From Sphingorhabdus contaminans (lineage in GTDB: Bacteria; Pseudomonadota; Alphaproteobacteria; Sphingomonadales; Sphingomonadaceae): a stretch of 64,000 nt of DNA. Under the pieces are notes generated by a model that ran no database searches, was not told the DNA's origin, and saw only the letters and a list, made by a program, of their open reading frames with translations. The stretch's first letter is position 1, and each line of letters opens with the position of its first letter. The stretch is taken from positions 62,001-126,000 of the forward strand of contig NZ_VKKU01000001.1 in NCBI RefSeq assembly GCF_007280415.1, given 5' to 3'. A program made the translations under genes and the position numbers. Of this stretch, positions 33,470 to 42,311 are shown in pieces.

Positions 33470-36286
33470 ATGATTTCGCATACAGCAGCATCCGTTCGTC
33501 TTTTGAAAGCATCCATGTGGGCAGGTGCCGCTCTGGTGGCATTTTCCGCGCAAATTGCGGCCGCGCAAGAGGCCCCGCCTGCCGACGCGGCGGATGAAGG
33601 GGATGCAATTGTCGTCACCGGATCGCGTCCGATCGCCGAATCCGAAGCCGCCGCGTTGCAGGTGCAGCGCAATTCCGATTCTCTTGTTACCGTCGTGGCA
33701 TCGGACTCGGTGGGCCGTCTGCCGGACCAGAATATCGCGCAGGCCACAGGCCGTCTGCCGGGCGTTGCGGTCGAGCGCGACCAGGGTCAGGCACGCTATA
33801 TCTCGCTGCGCGGGGCGCCCAATTATTGGACCACGCTGTCGTTCGACGGCATCAATGTCGTCAGCCCCGAAGGACGCGATGCGCGTTTCGATTCCATTCC
33901 GTCGGCGCTCGCCGCGCAGATTGTCGTATCCAAGGCGGTAACACCCGACATGCCCGGCGAAACAATTTCGGGCAATGTGAACATCATCACCCGCTCCGGT
34001 CTTGATTATGACGGCTTTCACCTTTCGGGAAAACTCGGTGCCGGACAGACGGAATTGGGCAAACGTGGCGAATATGAAGGCTCGCTCACCGTTTCCAACA
34101 AGTTCGACACCAACATCGGTGAAATCGGGATACTTGTTTCGGGCAGCTATTATGAACGCAACATGCTGACCGACAATTTTGAAATAGATTGGGAACAGGT
34201 TTCCAACGACCGTCGGCCCGGATTTGAATCGCGCTTCTGGGCACGCGAGACGGAAAACAAGCTTTATCGATTGACCCGTAAAAACTACTCGATTTCCGGA
34301 CGTATCGATTTCCGTCCCGATCCCGGCAATGTGATTTCGGTCCGGTCGCTCTACACCATCTTCACCGACGACGAGGCACGCGACAATTATATCTTTGATA
34401 TGGACGACCGTCAGGGCGATCTGGTGGCCAACACCGCGGCCTGCACCGGCGGAACGACAACGCCGACGACATCGGCCTATGCCGATGCGTGTATCAACAG
34501 TCCCTTTGCCGGAACCGTTTACGGGGTGGATATCAACCAGAGGTCGACGCTGCGCGAATTTCGCCAGTCGGTTTTTACAAATACGATTGAGGGCAAGCAT
34601 GAACTTGGTGAAAATTGGGGGCTGAAATGGGTTGCCAATTATACCAGGTCGATAGATGACCGCTCTGTCGTGGGTGAGACGCGCTGGGACAGCCCGTCGA
34701 CCCGCACCCTGCGTCCGACGGTCGCTTATGATTTTACCAACAACAATCTCGCCCGTGTGCAGTTGTTCACGACCAACCAGCTCAGTGCGCCCACACGCTT
34801 TTCGGCAGGTACGCCTGTTACGGCGATCGACACTTTCACAAAGCCGCTGACGTCGTTCCGCTCGCTTGATGCTGTCGATCCGACCAAAGCCTATACGTTC
34901 AAGGGCGAATTGTCGCACGACACCAATTTGTTTGGCGGCGAAACAACTTTCCGCGTCGGCATCCAATATGACCAGCGTACGAAGATCAACCGCGAGCGTG
35001 AGCTGCTCTTAAACAGCGCGGCACAATTTACGGCGGCGGGCATCGGGACGACATATGACCAGTTTTCGCTCGACATCCCCTTCAAGGGCAAGATTCCCCT
35101 CGGTTACACATTCCGTTATTTCGATACCGAAGCGATGCGCGACTATCTGGAACGTGCAAAAACGGTGCGTGGTTTCACGCCGGTATCGGGCAACCATTAC
35201 AATGTTCGCGAGCGGGTTCTGGCGGGATATGTAATGGCGAACAGCAAGTTCGACTGGGGCAGCGTCGTAGGTGGCGTTCGCGTGGAAAAGGTAACTAACC
35301 GGGGCCGTTCGCTGGCGACAATTCCCGGCGTGGTCGGCGAGATTGAGGCATCCAGCAGCAGCACGCTCGCATTCCCCAGCCTGCATATGAATTTCGACGT
35401 CACCGATGATGAAAAACTGCGTATCGGGTTTACCAGCGGCGCGGCGCGCGCCGATTATGACCAGTTGCGTCCCAATGTTGTGGTCAATGACGCTAACCAG
35501 TCCATTTCCGGCGGCAACCCGGCGGTGAAGCCGGAGCGCGCCTATGGCGTCGATGCCTATTATGAATATTATGTGCAGCCGCAGGGCTATTTCATGCTGG
35601 GTGCCTTTTACAAGCGGGTCGAGGATGTGCTCTACAATTCACGCCGCACCTTTGGCTCCAATGCCCTGGATACCAATGGCGTTGACCGTTCCGGATATGC
35701 CTTCAGCGGGATTACCAATGGTGGCACCGGGCGGATCTTTGGTTTCGAGGCTGCTGCCCAGATCCAGCTGGAACCCTATGTCGCCGATCTTGGTCTGCCG
35801 GACTGGATGGGTGGTTTCGGCCTGACCGCGAACGCGACCTATAATGACAGCGAAGTGAAAAAGCCTGCCATCGTCAATGCGTTGGGCGTCATCACCTCGC
35901 CCGAACGCCGCGTGCCGCTGCCCGGTACGTCACAGGTTGTCTACAATGTCGGGGCCTATTACGAAAAATACGGCCTGTCGCTGCGCCTGCAATATCAGAA
36001 CCGCACGACCTGGGCCGACGGTTTTGCCGATGACCTGGCCGATGCCGGCGACACCTATTGGGCCGATGATGACGAGCTGGATTTCTCCGCCCGCTATGAA
36101 ATTTCCAAGGGCTTTGAAGTCTATTTCGATGCGTCCAACCTGCTCAACAATCCCGGCCGCCGTTATTCCGATCCGTCCAACCTGCTGAACGCCAGCGGCA
36201 TTCCGGCGGTCCGCAACGGGCAGTATACCATCGAGTGGGAACAATTTGGCCGTCGCTATTCGGGCGGCATCCGCGTCAACTTCTGA
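33470..36286 (+). CDS. TonB-dependent receptor coupled to phytase
   Basis: 938 residues. Signal peptide ending QIAAAQE, TonB-box region EGDAIVVTGSRPIAESEAAA, plug (SVGRLPDQNIAQATGRLPGV, RYISLRGAPNYWTT, then NVNIITRSG), large barrel ending RYSGGIRVNF with terminal Phe. The DSVGRLPDxNIAxAxxRLPG opening is typical of large substrate-specific receptors. Its stop TGA (36284-36286) overlaps the phytase ATG, so receptor and phytase are made together; the receptor probably imports phytate or its breakdown products. Such receptor-phytase neighbours are known from other proteobacteria. Confidence 0.9.
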   Translation: MISHTAASVRLLKASMWAGAALVAFSAQIAAAQEAPPADAADEGDAIVVTGSRPIAESEAAALQVQRNSDSLVTVVASDSVGRLPDQNIAQATGRLPGVAVERDQGQARYISLRGAPNYWTTLSFDGINVVSPEGRDARFDSIPSALAAQIVVSKAVTPDMPGETISGNVNIITRSGLDYDGFHLSGKLGAGQTELGKRGEYEGSLTVSNKFDTNIGEIGILVSGSYYERNMLTDNFEIDWEQVSNDRRPGFESRFWARETENKLYRLTRKNYSISGRIDFRPDPGNVISVRSLYTIFTDDEARDNYIFDMDDRQGDLVANTAACTGGTTTPTTSAYADACINSPFAGTVYGVDINQRSTLREFRQSVFTNTIEGKHELGENWGLKWVANYTRSIDDRSVVGETRWDSPSTRTLRPTVAYDFTNNNLARVQLFTTNQLSAPTRFSAGTPVTAIDTFTKPLTSFRSLDAVDPTKAYTFKGELSHDTNLFGGETTFRVGIQYDQRTKINRERELLLNSAAQFTAAGIGTTYDQFSLDIPFKGKIPLGYTFRYFDTEAMRDYLERAKTVRGFTPVSGNHYNVRERVLAGYVMANSKFDWGSVVGGVRVEKVTNRGRSLATIPGVVGEIEASSSSTLAFPSLHMNFDVTDDEKLRIGFTSGAARADYDQLRPNVVVNDANQSISGGNPAVKPERAYGVDAYYEYYVQPQGYFMLGAFYKRVEDVLYNSRRTFGSNALDTNGVDRSGYAFSGITNGGTGRIFGFEAAAQIQLEPYVADLGLPDWMGGFGLTANATYNDSEVKKPAIVNALGVITSPERRVPLPGTSQVVYNVGAYYEKYGLSLRLQYQNRTTWADGFADDLADAGDTYWADDDELDFSARYEISKGFEVYFDASNLLNNPGRRYSDPSNLLNASGIPAVRNGQYTIEWEQFGRRYSGGIRVNF

Positions 36287-37317
36287 TGCGCGCTGTCTTT
36301 GTTCTGGGGACCCTGCTTCTCGCCGGTTGCGCCACGCCGCAACCGGTGATGAGCCCGCTGCCCACCACTTCTGTCACGGCCTTGGTTGAAACCGATCCGG
36401 TCGGGACGGCCGATGACGCGGCGGACGATCCCGCGATCTGGCGCAACGCGGCGGATCCGGCGGGCAGCCTTGTGGTTGCGACCGACAAGCAGGCCGCGAT
36501 CCATGTCTATGACCTGAAGGGCAAGCGCCTCCATTCCGCGCCGTCGCCCCGGCTGAACAATGTCGACCTGCGCGATGTGGGCGGCGCAACCGGCGTGCTT
36601 GTCGCGGCCAGCGACCGGCAGGATATCGCCAACGCCAAAATGGCGCTGTTCCGGCTCGACACCACCGCCCGGCAACTGGTCCCCATCGGCAGCATCGCCG
36701 TTGGCGCTGGGGAGGCCTATGGCATGTGCCTGTGGCAACGGGCATCGGACAAGGCGCTGTTCGGCTTCCTCGTCCTGAAAGACGGCCGCATCGATCAGGT
36801 CGCGCTGGACCTTTCGGGTCCTGTCCCCACCGGCAAGGTGGTACGCAGCATGAAGCTTGCGACCCAGTCCGAAGGCTGCGTCGTCGATGACCGCACGGGC
36901 ATCCTCTATGTCACCGAAGAGGATGTGGGCCTGTGGAAATTCAATGCCGCACCCGATGCCCCCGTCACCGCCACCGCGCTTGCGAGCGCCGATGGCAAGG
37001 AAATCGTCATGGACGCCGAAGGGGTCGCGCTGGCGCCCGAAGGGGCCGATGGCGGCTATCTGCTGGTGTCGAGCCAGGGCGACAATGCCTATGCCGTCTA
37101 CCGCCTGCCTGCCGTCACCTATGCCGGACGCTTCCGCATTGGCGATGGCGCGCTTGACGGTGTGCAGGAAACCGACGGTATCGAACTGGTGCCGGGCGAT
37201 TTCGGCCCTGCCTTTCCCGATGGACTGTTCGTCGCGCAGGATGGTGACAACCGGCCGCAGACGCAGAATTTCAAATATGTCGGCTGGGCCGATATCCGCA
37301 AGGCACTGGGGCTATAG
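36286..37317 (+). CDS. Beta-propeller phytase lipoprotein (3-phytase)
   Basis: 343 residues. Lipobox near residue 15 (LLLAGCAT), so surface- or periplasm-facing lipoprotein. Beta-propeller phytase marks: DPVGTADDAADDPAIWRNAA near residue 40, where the Asp cluster would bind calcium, SLVVATDKQAAIHVYDLKGK, VYVTEE-like ILYVTEEDVGLWKF, DAEGVAL, and the closing GLFVAQDGDNRPQTQNFKYV. It releases phosphate from phytate. Translationally coupled to its TonB receptor and opposite the polyphosphate operon, together forming a phosphorus acquisition/storage locus. Confidence 0.92.
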   Translation: MRAVFVLGTLLLAGCATPQPVMSPLPTTSVTALVETDPVGTADDAADDPAIWRNAADPAGSLVVATDKQAAIHVYDLKGKRLHSAPSPRLNNVDLRDVGGATGVLVAASDRQDIANAKMALFRLDTTARQLVPIGSIAVGAGEAYGMCLWQRASDKALFGFLVLKDGRIDQVALDLSGPVPTGKVVRSMKLATQSEGCVVDDRTGILYVTEEDVGLWKFNAAPDAPVTATALASADGKEIVMDAEGVALAPEGADGGYLLVSSQGDNAYAVYRLPAVTYAGRFRIGDGALDGVQETDGIELVPGDFGPAFPDGLFVAQDGDNRPQTQNFKYVGWADIRKALGL

Positions 37318-37364
37318 GCAAAAGTCGGTGTTGCAATGGCGTGCCTGCGGGTTATGGGCAGGAC

Positions 37365-37802
37365 ATGACAAAAATCTGGTTCGACGACACACTTGACCTT
37401 GAAGGCCTGACCCAGGGCAGCAGCGATTGTATGCCCGGCTATGTCGGGATCGAATTCACCGCCTATGGCGATGACTGGCTGCAGGCTCGTATGCCGGTGA
37501 ACGAACGGACGAAGCAACCCTATGGCCGCCTGCACGGCGGTGCGTCGGTGGTATTGGCCGAAACCATCGGGTCGACCGGCGCGGCCTTGACCGTCGACCG
37601 CAGCAAATTTGCAACCGTCGGCATGGAGATCAACGCCAACCATATCCGCCCGGCAAAGGACGGCTATGTCATAGCAACCGCCCGCCCGGAATCGATCGGC
37701 CGCACCACGCAGATCTGGTCCATCCGTATCGAGGACGAGGCAGGCAAGCTTGTCTGCATCTCCCGCCTGACAATGGCTGTCATTCCGACCGACAGGGCGT
37801 AA
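37365..37802 (+). CDS. PaaI-type hotdog thioesterase
   Basis: 145 residues from the ATG at 37365 with GGCAGG upstream. Hotdog domain with the PaaI/DHNA-CoA-hydrolase signature PYGRLHGGASVVLAETIGST, in which the Asn/Gln, His-Gly and Glu are catalytic, and GMEINANHIRPAKDGYVIA. Likely hydrolyses an aromatic acyl-CoA such as 1,4-dihydroxy-2-naphthoyl- or hydroxyphenylacetyl-CoA; no pathway neighbours settle which. Confidence 0.85.
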   Translation: MTKIWFDDTLDLEGLTQGSSDCMPGYVGIEFTAYGDDWLQARMPVNERTKQPYGRLHGGASVVLAETIGSTGAALTVDRSKFATVGMEINANHIRPAKDGYVIATARPESIGRTTQIWSIRIEDEAGKLVCISRLTMAVIPTDRA

Positions 37803-37891
37803 AAGATACCGGGAGCCAGACAATTGCCGCGCGCGGCATGTCCTGCTATCGGGGATATGACACCGCTGGACAGATTATTGGAAGCAGACAG

Positions 37892-39127
37892 ATGACGATC
37901 AGATATGTCCGTGAATTCAAGGGGTTTGCCGGCATCCGGCTCGAATCGGATGATATCGGCACGGCGGACGATCCGTCGATCATCCTGCTCCACGGCTTTG
38001 GCCAGACCCGCAAGGTGTGGGAAGATGTCGCGCTCGGTCTGGAACAGGCGGGACGCCATGTCATCAATGTCGACCTGCGCGGCCATGGGGGCAGCGACTG
38101 GCCATCGGACAGCCGCTACGGCTTTGACGCCTATGTCGAGGATCTGCGCGCCGTTCTGGGGCAGATGCGGACCCGGCCCGTGGTCGTGGCCGCAATGCAC
38201 AGCGGCTGGATCGCAACGGCCGCCCTGGCCGAGGACGCGGCAACGCTCGCATCCGGCCTGATCCTGGTCGATCCCCCGGCGGAACAGGGCGCGCAGACGG
38301 TGCGCGCCGCCGCCGAGTCCCTTTCGGCATCGCTTCTGCAGGGGCTGGCAAAGCCCGATTATGACACGCGCCTGCTCGACATGTTCCATGTCGACGGCAC
38401 GGGGGAACGCCTGTCGGTGGCGGCCCCGCATATCAATATCCCCGTCCTGCTGATCCGTGGTGCGCTGGGCAATGTGGAACCCGACACGGCATCCCCCGCC
38501 TTTGTCGCCGCCTTCCCCGATGTGGAGGCGATCGATGTCGATGGCGGCGGCCTGCTCGTCAACGCCGAACGGACCGAGGCCTTTAACGGCCTGCTCATCG
38601 ACTTTCTGGAGCGCAAGCAACCGCGCTTCATCCCCGAATACCGCAGCGGTTCCGATGCGCGGACCTTGCGCGACGCGATGGGCTGCTTTGCAACGGGTAT
38701 CACCATCATCACCGCACACGCCGCCGATGGCCGCCCTGTGGGCCTTACCGCCAACAGCTTCACCAGCGTGTCGCTCGACCCGCCGCTCCTGCTCGTCTGC
38801 ATCGCCAACAATGCGGGCAGCGCGCAGACCCTGCGCGCGGCCGAAAGCTTTGCCGTCAACGTCCTGCAAATCGGGCAGCAACCGGTGTCGAACCTGTTCG
38901 CAGGCAAGGGGGAGGACCGCTTTGCCGGCACCCGCTGGGAAGTCGGCGAATATGGCGCGCCCATCCTGCCGAGCTCGCTCGGCATCTTCGAATGCACGCG
39001 CCACGCGCTGCATGAGGCCGGCGACCATTTCCTGCTGGTGGGCAAGGTGGAAAAGGCAAGCTTTGAACCGCGCCGCGATCCGCTGCTCTATTTTCGCGGG
39101 AAATACCGGCGGCTCCACTTCACCTGA
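37892..39127 (+). CDS. Alpha/beta-hydrolase-fold and flavin-reductase fusion protein
   Basis: 411 residues from the ATG at 37892. Residues 1-245 have an alpha/beta hydrolase fold (IILLHGFGQTRKVW, then VINVDLRGHGGSDWP). The triad looks degenerate: the elbow is A-M102-H-S104-G-W106 instead of GxSxG, the acid position reads RGALGNVEPD, and the position of the final His reads GGGLLVNAE with Leu. Residues 258-411 are a complete FMN-binding split-barrel flavin reductase (LRDAMGCFATGITIITA, GLTANSFTSVSLDPPLLLVC, FAVNVL, GDHFLLVGKVE). The fusion may supply reduced flavin to a monooxygenase with the first half as a binding domain; that is inference. Confidence 0.85.
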   Translation: MTIRYVREFKGFAGIRLESDDIGTADDPSIILLHGFGQTRKVWEDVALGLEQAGRHVINVDLRGHGGSDWPSDSRYGFDAYVEDLRAVLGQMRTRPVVVAAMHSGWIATAALAEDAATLASGLILVDPPAEQGAQTVRAAAESLSASLLQGLAKPDYDTRLLDMFHVDGTGERLSVAAPHINIPVLLIRGALGNVEPDTASPAFVAAFPDVEAIDVDGGGLLVNAERTEAFNGLLIDFLERKQPRFIPEYRSGSDARTLRDAMGCFATGITIITAHAADGRPVGLTANSFTSVSLDPPLLLVCIANNAGSAQTLRAAESFAVNVLQIGQQPVSNLFAGKGEDRFAGTRWEVGEYGAPILPSSLGIFECTRHALHEAGDHFLLVGKVEKASFEPRRDPLLYFRGKYRRLHFT

Positions 39128-39151
39128 CCCGGCGCACCTGACGCGTCCCTG

Positions 39152-40351
39152 CTAGATCATCCTGCGCTGTTGCAGGATCGCGGGGATCTTCTCCTTGAAC
39201 GGGAAAAATCCTTTGGTCGCATGGGGCCAGAAATCCGTGTCCCATGTGCGGCGCACGGGATATAGCGTGATGCCCGCCGCCTTCAGATCCCGCCCCAGCT
39301 GCGCCAGATTATCCGCCATCGGCCCGACCGGCGCATAGGCGGTCAGGACCTGCCGCACCCCTGCGAACTGCGCCGATGCGATCAACTGGTCCGCTGTGAT
39401 CTGCGGATAGGGCGCAACGTCGCATCCCATCTGCGCCCGCACGCGCGACGCGGTGTCGCTCAACGCGCGCTCCACAAAATCCCCTGCCGCTTTCCCCCAC
39501 AATGTCTGCTTCGCGCCCGTCACCACGGCCCCTGCGATACGCGCCGTGGGGATCAACTGGATTTCCGGAACCATATCCTCATGCGTGACCAGCAACAGCG
39601 CAGGTCCCGCCGCGTCAAACGGTTCGACCGGCGGCAGGGGCAGGGCAGGGGGCACCGGCTCCTCACTCAGGTCGAATGCCTGCGTGGCCAGACCCTGGGG
39701 CGCGAACCGGCCATTGGTGAAACGCGCGATATTCTCCCGCGTCGCCAGATAGCTTTTGCCCGGGGTCTGCAACCCTGCGACCCAGCGCCAGGACAGCGTG
39801 TTGCTGGCGGCGTCGGCATCGATCAGGTGCCGTAAAAAGAAATCCGCCCCCAATTCCCACGGCAGGCGCAGCGTGAATATCCAGATGGACGCAAACCACA
39901 TCCGCGCATGGTTGTGCAGATACCCCGTTTCCACCAGCTCGCGTGCCCAATGGTCGAACCCGTCTATCCCCGTCCGGCCGCCTTGCGCATCGGCGAGACC
40001 GGCATCGTCGGCCAATGCCTCGCGCCACCGGTCGCGCGCGCCGAGGAACCGGGTCCACACCGACGGCCGCATTTCCAGCCACCCCTTCCAATAGGTGCGC
40101 CACAGCACCTCCTGCACATATTTTTCCGCCGCGGCCAGGCTATGGCGGTCCAGCACGGCGGCGACGACCTCCTCCTCTGTCAGCAACCGGTACCGCAGAT
40201 AGGGCGACAGGCGCGACACGGCGCCCGGCTGATCCGGTCCGAAATCGGTGTTGCGGCCGGTGGCATAGGCGTGCCCGGCATGGGGCGCAAAATGGTCCAG
40301 CCGGTCCAGGGCATCTTCGCGTGTTGCCGGAAAACGGGGGGACGGTTTCAT
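39152..40351 (-). CDS. Photolyase/cryptochrome-type FAD-binding protein with apparently permuted domains
   Basis: 399 residues. The N-terminal 230 residues are the helical FAD domain of photolyases: SRLSPYLRYRLLTEEEVV (47-64), EVLWRTYWKGWL, NHARMWFASIWIFTLRLPW (147-165) and HLIDADAASNTLSWRWVAGL (175-194). The usual N-terminal Rossmann antenna domain is absent from the front. Instead residues ~248-399 look like such a domain placed after it: strand ALLLVTHEDM, LIASAQFAGVRQVL, LGRDLKAAGITLYPV, and an end DFWPHATKGFFPFKEKIP that resembles the stretch joining the two domains in normal photolyases. DNA-repair activity is uncertain. Confidence 0.82.
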   Translation of the reverse strand: MKPSPRFPATREDALDRLDHFAPHAGHAYATGRNTDFGPDQPGAVSRLSPYLRYRLLTEEEVVAAVLDRHSLAAAEKYVQEVLWRTYWKGWLEMRPSVWTRFLGARDRWREALADDAGLADAQGGRTGIDGFDHWARELVETGYLHNHARMWFASIWIFTLRLPWELGADFFLRHLIDADAASNTLSWRWVAGLQTPGKSYLATRENIARFTNGRFAPQGLATQAFDLSEEPVPPALPLPPVEPFDAAGPALLLVTHEDMVPEIQLIPTARIAGAVVTGAKQTLWGKAAGDFVERALSDTASRVRAQMGCDVAPYPQITADQLIASAQFAGVRQVLTAYAPVGPMADNLAQLGRDLKAAGITLYPVRRTWDTDFWPHATKGFFPFKEKIPAILQQRRMI

Positions 40352-40519
40352 AGGCCCCGACCTATCCCAAGTCCCCCACCCTGTCAGTTAGGGCGTTTTG
40401 CGGTAGAAGATGACGGCCACTAGTCGTGGCCGGCGTTTTTCAGTTATTGTAACTTTGCCACTACTGATCGGGGATTTTCTCTAAGATAGCAGTCTCGTTG
40501 GCTAATTGGAGATTGAATC

Positions 40520-40702
40520 ATGCGTCTTACCCTTCACGCCAAAATTGAGTTGGCGATAGTAGCTGCTTTGCTGCTTGGTAGTTGCGAGGCAGAGTGGGAA
40601 GATCGGCTGGATGTTGCGGACGTCAATGCACGCAATGCTCTTGCCCAGGCTGCTGATCTGGAAAGCAGGGTCTCCGACATCGAGGACCGATTAAATATGT
40701 GA
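40520..40702 (+). CDS. Small lipoprotein with coiled-coil tail
   Basis: 60 residues with a GGAGA site before the ATG. N-terminal AKIELAIVAALLLGSC gives a lipobox Cys at about residue 22. The mature tail has heptad spacing (LAQAADLESRVSDIEDRLNM), so a short coiled coil like Lpp-type or trimeric envelope peptides. No family recognised. It opens an AT-rich, gene-poor stretch. Confidence 0.6.
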   Translation: MRLTLHAKIELAIVAALLLGSCEAEWEDRLDVADVNARNALAQAADLESRVSDIEDRLNM

Positions 40703-40816
40703 GGTTGTGGATTAAGAACTTCGTCATGTTTAAAGTTAAACTTGACAATTGCCATGGCGCTTGCCGCCCTTGTACTGCTCTCCGACTGAAGACGAGGTCA
40801 AGAACGATGTCGGGAT

Positions 40817-40846
40817 GAAGAGGGCGAACCTTAGTTCGCCCTCTTC
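40817..40846. terminator. Strong hairpin downstream of the small HTH gene
   Basis: Perfect 13-bp stem GAAGAGGGCGAAC / GTTCGCCCTCTTC with a CTTA loop, a few bases beyond the stop of the minus-strand HTH gene (40851). No strong T-run. Confidence 0.65.
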
Positions 40847-40850
40847 AGGC

Positions 40851-41042
40851 TTAGGCGGCGCGTAGCCCTGTAATGTGACTGCCGCGTTTCCCGGTCTTGA
40901 TTTCAGAGATGCGCCCTTGGTTTATCCCTAGGTCTGCCGCAATATCGTGTTGGTATTCGCCTAAGCGAACCCGGTCCCATATTATACGGATTATCTCGTC
41001 TGTCAGTTTGGCGCGGTTACGCCGTCTCTTGTCGTGTGCCAT
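40851..41042 (-). CDS. Small HTH DNA-binding protein
   Basis: 63 residues: a basic start (AHDKRRRNRAKLT), DEIIRIIWDRVRLGEYQHDI, and a helix-turn-helix AADLGINQGRISEIKTGKRG. The helix 3 sequence NQGRISEIKTGK is what is seen in phage- and sigma-like short HTH proteins. It has a terminator right after it. Possibly a remnant or regulator from a mobile element, as the surrounding 1.2 kb is AT-rich. Target unknown. Confidence 0.65.
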   Translation of the reverse strand: MAHDKRRRNRAKLTDEIIRIIWDRVRLGEYQHDIAADLGINQGRISEIKTGKRGSHITGLRAA

Positions 41043-41786
41043 GCAGTTTTCTCCTTACTGGCCATTCGCTACGACTTGACGGGAGAAAGTTTGGAGCGCA
41101 GAACGTTCCAAGTCAGGTTTTCTCCAGCTTCGCGTCTTAAGCAAACAATTTTCTGCGAAGCTGTCCTGATCTGAGAGCCCAGCCTGGTACGCTGGGCTTT
41201 CGTCGTTTCAGGACTGCCGTACGATATAAATCCAGAGAATCGGTTAGTTCGCAAGAAAATACGATATTCAGTTCATCGCTATTCTTAATCCGTTTATCGC
41301 TCGAAAAATGAAGGAAATTCAACGACTCGTTGAGAACGAGGCGTGTTTTTTGTGTCAAGAGACGATAATGATTTTAAATTAACTGGGGAAAAGTATTGAA
41401 TTCGTGGTTCGGCTTCTAAAGTAGCAGCCAATTTAGAGCTTTATTTTTCAAGAATAGTCTGAAAGATTTTGACCGTGCTCAATAGCCGAATAGCAGGTTG
41501 CTTCTTTTCATTGAAATGTAGGATCGCATTTGCCACTCCCGATGAGCCCTTTTCCCGTAGGGAAAAGGACGCGCTCTTTGAAATTGGGAATTAGCGAGAA
41601 AACTGCGGGGTTTTTCCTGCGTGGAGGGATGGAATGTCCGTTTTTTTGTGCGGGTTCCGGACCTCTGCTTGGCATATGCTGCGATGTTAAGTTTTTTTAA
41701 CAAAAGGGCTGTGCAGGCTTCAGCCGGGTTAACAAACGGGCACGGAACCGGTTGTCAGCAGGGTCCCTTCGGCCCATAAGCGTGGC
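41043..41786. other. AT-rich stretch without a supported gene
   Basis: About 740 bp between the HTH gene and tspO. Three short open frames on the minus strand (60-74 codons) have no ribosome-binding site or recognisable sequence. One hairpin, AGCCCAGC / GCTGGGCT at 41176-41198 followed by TTTCGTCGTTT, may be a terminator. Composition suggests decayed or foreign DNA. Confidence 0.5.
41176..41205 (+). terminator. Possible terminator in the AT-rich gap
   Basis: 8-bp stem AGCCCAGC / GCTGGGCT, 7-base loop, then a T-rich TTTCGTCG tail on the plus strand. No clear gene upstream on that strand. Confidence 0.4.
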
Positions 41787-42278
41787 GTGCCGGAAACCCA
41801 TATCATCGCCGCAATCGCCTGGGCCATCCTGTTGGGTGGGGCCGGGGGTGCCCTGACCACCATCGGTGTCTGGTACCGCAATCTCAAAAAGCCGAGCTGG
41901 CAACCGCCCGACTGGCTTTTCGGGCCGGCATGGACGGTGATCCTCGGCCTTGCGGCATGGGCCGCGGTGCTGGCCTGGGAAGGGGCGGCGGATACCGACG
42001 GGCGCAGGACGATCATCATCCTGTATGCCGTGAACTTTGTCGGCCATTTCCTGTGGTCGCCGTTGTTCTTTACCTTGCGCCGGCCGGACTGGGCTTTGGT
42101 GGAGGTGGTGTTCCTGTGGGCGTCGGTGCTCGCGCTCTGCATCGGGCTTGCGCCCTATTCGGTGCTGGCGAGCTGGCTGATCGTGCCCTATCTGGCGTGG
42201 GTCAGCTTTGCGGGCCTGTTGAACCTTGCGATCGTGCGGCTGAACGGACCGTTCCGGCCCAAGTTCCGGAAAGGGTGA
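41787..42278 (+). CDS. tspO: TspO/MBR family tryptophan-rich sensory protein
   Basis: 163 residues, GTG start. Five membrane helices with the TspO signature WYRNLKKPSWQPPDWLFGPA (residues ~29-48) and NFVGHFLWSPLFFTLRRPDW. Outer-membrane/membrane tetrapyrrole-binding protein that tunes stress or photosynthesis genes in alphaproteobacteria. Length is normal. It lies just beyond the AT-rich gap and is convergent with the DUF4188 gene. Confidence 0.92.
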   Translation: MPETHIIAAIAWAILLGGAGGALTTIGVWYRNLKKPSWQPPDWLFGPAWTVILGLAAWAAVLAWEGAADTDGRRTIIILYAVNFVGHFLWSPLFFTLRRPDWALVEVVFLWASVLALCIGLAPYSVLASWLIVPYLAWVSFAGLLNLAIVRLNGPFRPKFRKG

Positions 42279-42311
42279 CAAGGCCCGTTGCGGGCAGGCC
42301 CCTGATCCGGA

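Noticed and set aside
33377-34966. 529-codon open frame on the minus strand
   Set aside because: Antisense to the phytate-type TonB receptor; no ribosome-binding site or known domain.
37664-39118. 484-codon open frame on the minus strand
   Set aside because: Shadow of the hydrolase-flavin reductase fusion gene on the opposite strand.
40733-40789. Short hydrophobic reading ending LAALVLLSD
   Set aside because: Very short, with only an internal ATG and no ribosome-binding site; too weak for a gene call, mentioned only as a possible remnant.
41069-41703. Three short minus-strand open frames (60-74 codons) in the AT-rich gap
   Set aside because: No ribosome-binding sites, no hydrophobic or domain pattern, and they overlap each other; best read as chance.
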